From positions 62,001 through 126,000 of the forward strand of contig JBAMDO010000126.1 of NCBI GenBank assembly GCA_037074765.1: a DNA stretch of 64,000 bases, in the 5' to 3' direction. This document shows positions 59,092 through 64,000 of this stretch, one piece after another. The notes under the pieces are model-generated. The model had not been told where the DNA came from. It made no database searches and worked only from the letters and a program-made list of their open reading frames with translations. The translations under genes and the position numbers were made by a program. This DNA comes from Mansonella perstans (Eukaryota; Nematoda; Chromadorea; Rhabditida; Onchocercidae). Each line of letters begins with the position of its first letter. The first letter of the stretch is position 1.

Positions 59092-62000
59092 ATGCCACCT
59101 AAAAAAGTAGGTCGTAAAGTGACTCAACATTCGGCAGAAGACCTAAAACATCGAAGGACTGAAAAGAAGATTTGGAGAAAACGTGAAAAGAAGAAGGGAA
59201 AGGGAGTAGTAAAAGGTTCCTTGACAACACCGATGCCATCAGCAGATTTGCAAAATGTAGTTGCCGTTGATACGGAGGAACATACCGAAGTGGAGGAGCC
59301 AGCGATTTCTTCGCTACAATCTCCAATGATCAATGTAAGTACTATTTTCATCGATATTAGTCTTTTCTATAAAATTTTCTGTTTGATTCGGTTAAATAAT
59401 ATAGATGTTAGGTTTTTGAATATGTGATTCGCCATCGAATTATTTATATGCGAGAGAAGAAGGTAGGAATTAGCAGTAATTGTAATATTCTGAACAGAAT
59501 ACATGCCTACCCTGCTGTAATTATTGTGAGCCTCGTTCTCTTTAGTGTGTTGTTGAAAAAAGTGGAAAAAATGACTGGTACAATTTAATGATATTGAGGG
59601 GGAGCACGACAGTCTGCAAATGAATAACAGTGGACGTGGGAAGAAGCGGAAACTTCTCACCTTGGACGTAAGCAGCTCTTCGACTGCAAATCAGACACTC
59701 AGTGAGTACTCTTGAATATGGCTCTGTAGAATGTTGGGAATGTGAATACGAGTGTAATGATAGTTTGAAGAGTTTTCGATATGACCCAGTACAACTATAT
59801 TGGATATGACTGATCTCGCTTACTTTTCTTTTCTCGTTTTTTCCGGTCCAAAATGTTTTTCATTTTCAGAAGAAAAGCGATAATGTGCATGATTGTAAAT
59901 AAATATTTAAAATGGCATTTTTTTGGGAGGTTTTTGAATAGCGTGAGTGTTTTTCAAATGGCATGAATGCCTTTACTAATGGTCTTGGCAATATTTCAGA
60001 CAGTAGTGCTGGCAGTTCAACTACTCGTCGACTGAAAAAGTTCCATCTGTCAGTTGAGAGTTTTTTGCCAATTGAAAAAGGTGATCGAGTGTTGAGTTGT
60101 GGCGAAGGTGAACAGCTTGGACATCCAGGCAGGAGTACAACTCGGAAGCCGCGAGCTATTAGCACTCTTCCGGAAGAGAAATTTATCGTTCAGGTTGGTG
60201 TGTTATATCTTCAGTAACCTTATAAATAGAGTTTGAAAGCTGTGAATTTCGAAATGAGTATGAATGCAACTAGAATAGGTTATATTTTTTGTTTAATGGT
60301 TGCACATAAGGGTTATATTATGTTTGCTTGCTTTTCCAAATGAAAATTTTTATGGATACGATTTTTCTTGGAGGTTTGAAACTGTTCCTGAACACGTATT
60401 AGCTACACCGGTCAAGTAAATGGAGGGAAACGGAATTATACTTACGTTATATATTTCAGGTAGTAGCAGGTGGAGTTCACTCACTGGTGTTGATGGAGGA
60501 TGGTACAGTATACGGATGTGGAATAAACGAAAAAGGTACTGTGCCGGGTGAGGGTATCGATCCAGAAGGGTCTTCGGATAAGCTAACTCCAATTAAATTC
60601 AATGATTCACTGTTACAGCGCCATGGGAAAGTTTGTGTTGTTTAACTGTTATTTATTTTTTCATTATTAAAAACATAAATAGTTGAAAAATCAATTTCTG
60701 AATTTGACTTCAAATATTATGGCAGAGAAGATTAGTTAGTAAAGGAAAGGGAATAATGTGTGATTTCTATCAGATGATGTATTTCCAGATAGTTATGCTT
60801 ACTGCTGGTGCCAGTTTTTCAGCAGCACTCACTGATAAAGGCAGTGTTATCGCTTGGGGTAATTTACGGGTAATTTTTATACTGATAACTTTTTTTTGTT
60901 AAAGCTATGCACTGTATATGTTGCTAATGGTCAGTAATCATTTGTTTAAGGGTATGTCGGGTTGTATTGAAAGCCACGAAACGCTGCTGGAAATGGAGAA
61001 GCAACCAGTAGTTATAGTGCAACACCAACAAAAAGTCATCGTAAAGGTAACTTCATTCTCATATAGTGAATAGGAATATTTTTTTGTTTTTAAAAAAGTT
61101 ATGTAATTGCTTATGCGGATTAATTTACTAGTTTACAGATTGCAGCAGGTGAGAATCATCTGGTAATGCTAACAGAGAATGGCGAAGTGTTGACGTTCGG
61201 CGATGGTTCAGTTGGTCAGTTAGGAAGATGTTCACGGGTTTCTCACATTCGCTCTCAACGAATGGTGAACGATTCACCGGACTCGTTGAGAATTTCAGTT
61301 TATGATAAAGGAAAAAAGAAATTAGTATTGTTCGACAACATTATGGCTGGTGGATTTTGGACTGCTGCTCGATCCATTGATGGCTGTATTTACGTCTGCG
61401 GGTTGAACAATTTCGGACAGTTAGGTGTGCCAACACCAGAAGCTCCAGAAGATAAAGGTTTGTACTGCATGTTTTCCGTTCGTAGCTCGGCGAGGGAATA
61501 AAAAAATTCATATGCTCCTTCTTTAATTTTTGCTATTTAAGTAGATGTAAGTTCTGACAGTTGGACCGCATTGAGTCCTGTTACATTTCTTTTGAAACTA
61601 GAACAATTAGGTGTGTTATCATTCAAGAGACGAAACGGCCAGCTTACTATACATTATCCAAAAAGAAATCAACAAGTTACTACCTTTAATTTCATTTGAT
61701 ATATTAATGATGTCTAGGATGGATTTTGCAGATAATCAACCAGAACTGAAAATAATGCATCCGGTTAAAGCGAACGCATTCGAAAGCACAGCAATTGTTG
61801 AACTGACTGGTATCCAGCATATCGTTGCTCTGAATGCACGGGGTAATCATTCCTCATCATCTTAAGCTTAAAACTTTTTTCTGTATTTTAATATTTGTTA
61901 GTATTTTAATATTTATACTTTTTAGTGCCACTTCTTTTCTACCTTTTCGGATTGGTATCCAACATTTTTTAATTGAAGCACTTTTCAGAAAATTATTTGA

Positions 62001-62532
62001 TGCACAAACTTTTAAAAAAAATGATTTTCATTAGGCGAAGTATATGGGATTGGAAAAAACACGGACAATGCTCTGGGTTTGGGCACGTGGAGTGGTAAGG
62101 AGGACGACCATTGGAAATATTCAGAGCTGCAGAAGATCGATGTACCAGAACATGTCAAGGGAATATCGGCCAGTCTTGGTTGCTCGATTGTCTGGACTGA
62201 TAATGGTAACTTTTACATTATTATTGGAAATTTTTTCGCTGTAGTATTATTAATTACTAATAAGTTGTAGTAAACAGAGACAGCCCTTTTCTGTTTAATG
62301 CTTCATAACAAATGTGGTTTACCAGAATACACTTTATATTTGTATTTTAGGAAATGCCTACTCTTGGGGTTACGATTCTTCCGGTCAGCTCGGTTTGGGA
62401 ATCAAAGATGATGACGAAGATAAGATGGTTCCACGGCCACAGAAGATTACTTCGGCACATCTTGATGGTTATCGCATTGTTGGAGTATCATTAGCCGACA
62501 ATCATGCTCTTTTCCTTGCTAAAAAATTATGA
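59092..62532 (+). CDS. RCC1: RCC1 homologue (RAN-3), chromatin-bound Ran guanine exchange factor
   Basis: RCC1 loads GTP on Ran at chromatin, setting up nuclear transport and spindle assembly. Exons: 59092-59334, 59599-59701, 60000-60193, 60460-60630, 60789-60869, 60951-61046, 61139-61457, 61542-61610, 61732-61842, 62035-62205, 62351-62532. Every junction is in phase and the product is 579 residues, longer than the roughly 420 of vertebrate RCC1. The first about 145 residues are a basic/acidic tail with [17 protein letters not shown] and [12 protein letters not shown], likely nuclear localisation and DNA-binding sequence. The propeller follows with blades marked by [107 protein letters not shown] and [17 protein letters not shown]. 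An insertion in the third or fourth blade ([18 protein letters not shown]) resembles that of RCC1 itself rather than other propeller proteins. The stop follows ALFLAKKL. Confidence 0.94.
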
Positions 62533-62975
62533 AGGTAAATAACATCGGTGCATCCATAAAATTAATTTCGCTCAAATATTTATTGTAATGTTGCATAGAA
62601 TGAATTGAATAGGAAACTAGCTAAACATCATAAAGATAGAGTTCATTTTGTTTTACATTTTTTTGTATCACTTCTTGGTAGACATTTGAATTATTTGTTA
62701 TCTTTTAGGTTTTTCATTGAATTATTTGCCACTATTTGAACTATCCCATCAGTGAGAACTCTCTACTTTTCCAATTAGAAAATTTTTCAAATTGTTTGAT
62801 AATGCTTTATGTTCTGCAATTGTTTACTTTGTCTAATTCCGCCTTATTCGATATTATCATATGTACACGATACTACAAATAATCTTATATCTTCGTAGTT
62901 TCTTAAAATTATTTCTTGATAAGAACATCATTTGAATTAGAAATTTGTCGAGAAAAGTTAGGGAATTCTTTAGTG

Positions 62976-63007
<32 letters not shown>

Positions 63008-64000
63008 CATATATGTTGTGCGTTGCATTGCGCAAAATTTCGATGCTGCATTTCTTTATTTGTTATTTGTTAGGTGAATGTATGAATTAAATGATTTCCT
63101 CCAAGTTCGTTTTATAGAAGTTTTACTACATTGCCCAAATGTACTCTTACAAGACAAATGATTCATCGGAAGAAAAGGAAGAAAAATCCCTCCTTGCATG
63201 TAATCTCACGTCCCAAACTCTGTCTTTTTTCAATAGTTTCTGATTTCGTATCAATGATAGTAATTAATTAATTAATCGCTATGCAAGGTTTAGAGTGCAA
63301 CAACTCTTTAAATTATTCTTTATTAAAAAATTGATTAAAACTGCTCTAAGGAACATGGTAACAAGACTAATAGAATAATAGCTTTTAGCAAACTTTTCGA
63401 ATGTAAACATAGTGAATAAAAACTGCATATAGTCTAAAATATGAAGTAGATGAATTAAAGTGATCATATTAGCAATTGAAATGTTAGTAAATGTATTAAC
63501 TATAATTGAAGAAGTACTGCAAATAGAAAGATTGATCGAGATAATTTGTCTTCGCATTTATCAATTCTTCACAAAAAAAATCCATTCTAAACTTCCAACA
63601 TATTTGGTTCAGTCATAATGTAGAAGGGGGAGAAAATACGTTAATAGAATAATTTAAACCACTAATTTTCATTGGATTTAAACTATAATTTTGACTTTTG
63701 TAATTTGAACCATCAATTTTGATTGATCTTACACCTACAAAGAAAAAGATATCTTGAGTGCAAGAGACAAAAGAGTTCATAAAGTATCGGAATGTCAATA
63801 ACAGAAAAGATTTTTTCTGTAGTGTTAATTTGTGAATGTAGTTCCCCTCCCGTTTGTTAGACTGCTCAATAAATCTGGGATTTTCATTTTTTGCTAAGGT
63901 AATTGAGATTTTGCTGGTTTTTCATACAAGGCATTTCTCCAAAACCTCAAGGTATGATAAAACTGATTAATGGATTATTCGAGAGACAAAGAATAATACA
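62533..64000. other. 3' flank of RCC1, no further gene seen
   Basis: Contains a run of about 25 T at 62977-63001. Minus-strand open frames at 63279-63557 and 63613-63798 show no similarity and no good splice context. Confidence 0.45.

Noticed and set aside
61611..61865. Plus-strand frame beginning [16 protein letters not shown]
   Set aside because: Only the part from 61732 is RCC1; the start is intron.

Overview
The window looks like nuclear DNA of a parasitic nematode, most likely a filarial or related spirurid worm. It is strongly AT-rich. Genes are split into many small exons, with AT-rich introns that end in (T)nCAG or TTTAG. Several start codons sit just downstream of an acceptor-like site with no visible upstream exon, as expected for spliced-leader trans-splicing. 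The proteins are animal-type, and one (a ShK-domain heme peroxidase) is of a typically nematode kind. The species assignment is inference.

Layout: (1) 475-2742 (+), 3' part of splicing factor SF3A3. (2) 3748-9828 (-), a 15-exon gene whose C-terminal region resembles ICE2/NARG2 of the little elongation complex. (3) About 9.8-25.1 kb, a gene desert with two AAT microsatellites, a perfect 26-bp-arm hairpin and a decayed LINE on the minus strand (about 17.4-19.7 kb). (4) 25139-35861 (+), a secreted ShK-peroxidase of the MLT-7/SKPO type with a 3.8-kb intron. (5) 38872-44080 (-), INCENP with its IN-box. (6) 44678-45154 (-), an intronless glycosylated membrane-protein candidate. (7) 46143-46284 (+), an isolated terminal exon of cysteine desulfurase NFS1. 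(8) 47038-51200 (-), FAF1/UBXN-3. (9) About 52-58 kb, a scrap yard with two copies of a repeat, a broken coding sequence, a chemoreceptor (Srsx) fragment and a T-rich island. (10) 59092-62532 (+), RCC1/RAN-3, followed by about 1.5 kb with no recognisable gene.

Functionally the intact genes are housekeeping ones: pre-mRNA splicing (SF3A3), snRNA transcription (ICE2), cuticle cross-linking (peroxidase), and chromosome segregation or ubiquitin/p97 handling (INCENP, RCC1, FAF1). They are single genes on alternating strands and nothing indicates an operon.

Exon models for ICE2, INCENP, FAF1, RCC1 and the peroxidase were built by hand from protein similarity, splice consensus and reading phase. 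The junctions I could not settle are flagged in the entries. The features most worth checking are unusual residues at the active surfaces of RCC1 and the peroxidase, loss of the UBL domains and FPR motif in FAF1, a tandem-repeat exon in INCENP, an orphan NFS1 exon, a decayed duplicate exon inside the peroxidase gene, and the T-rich island.
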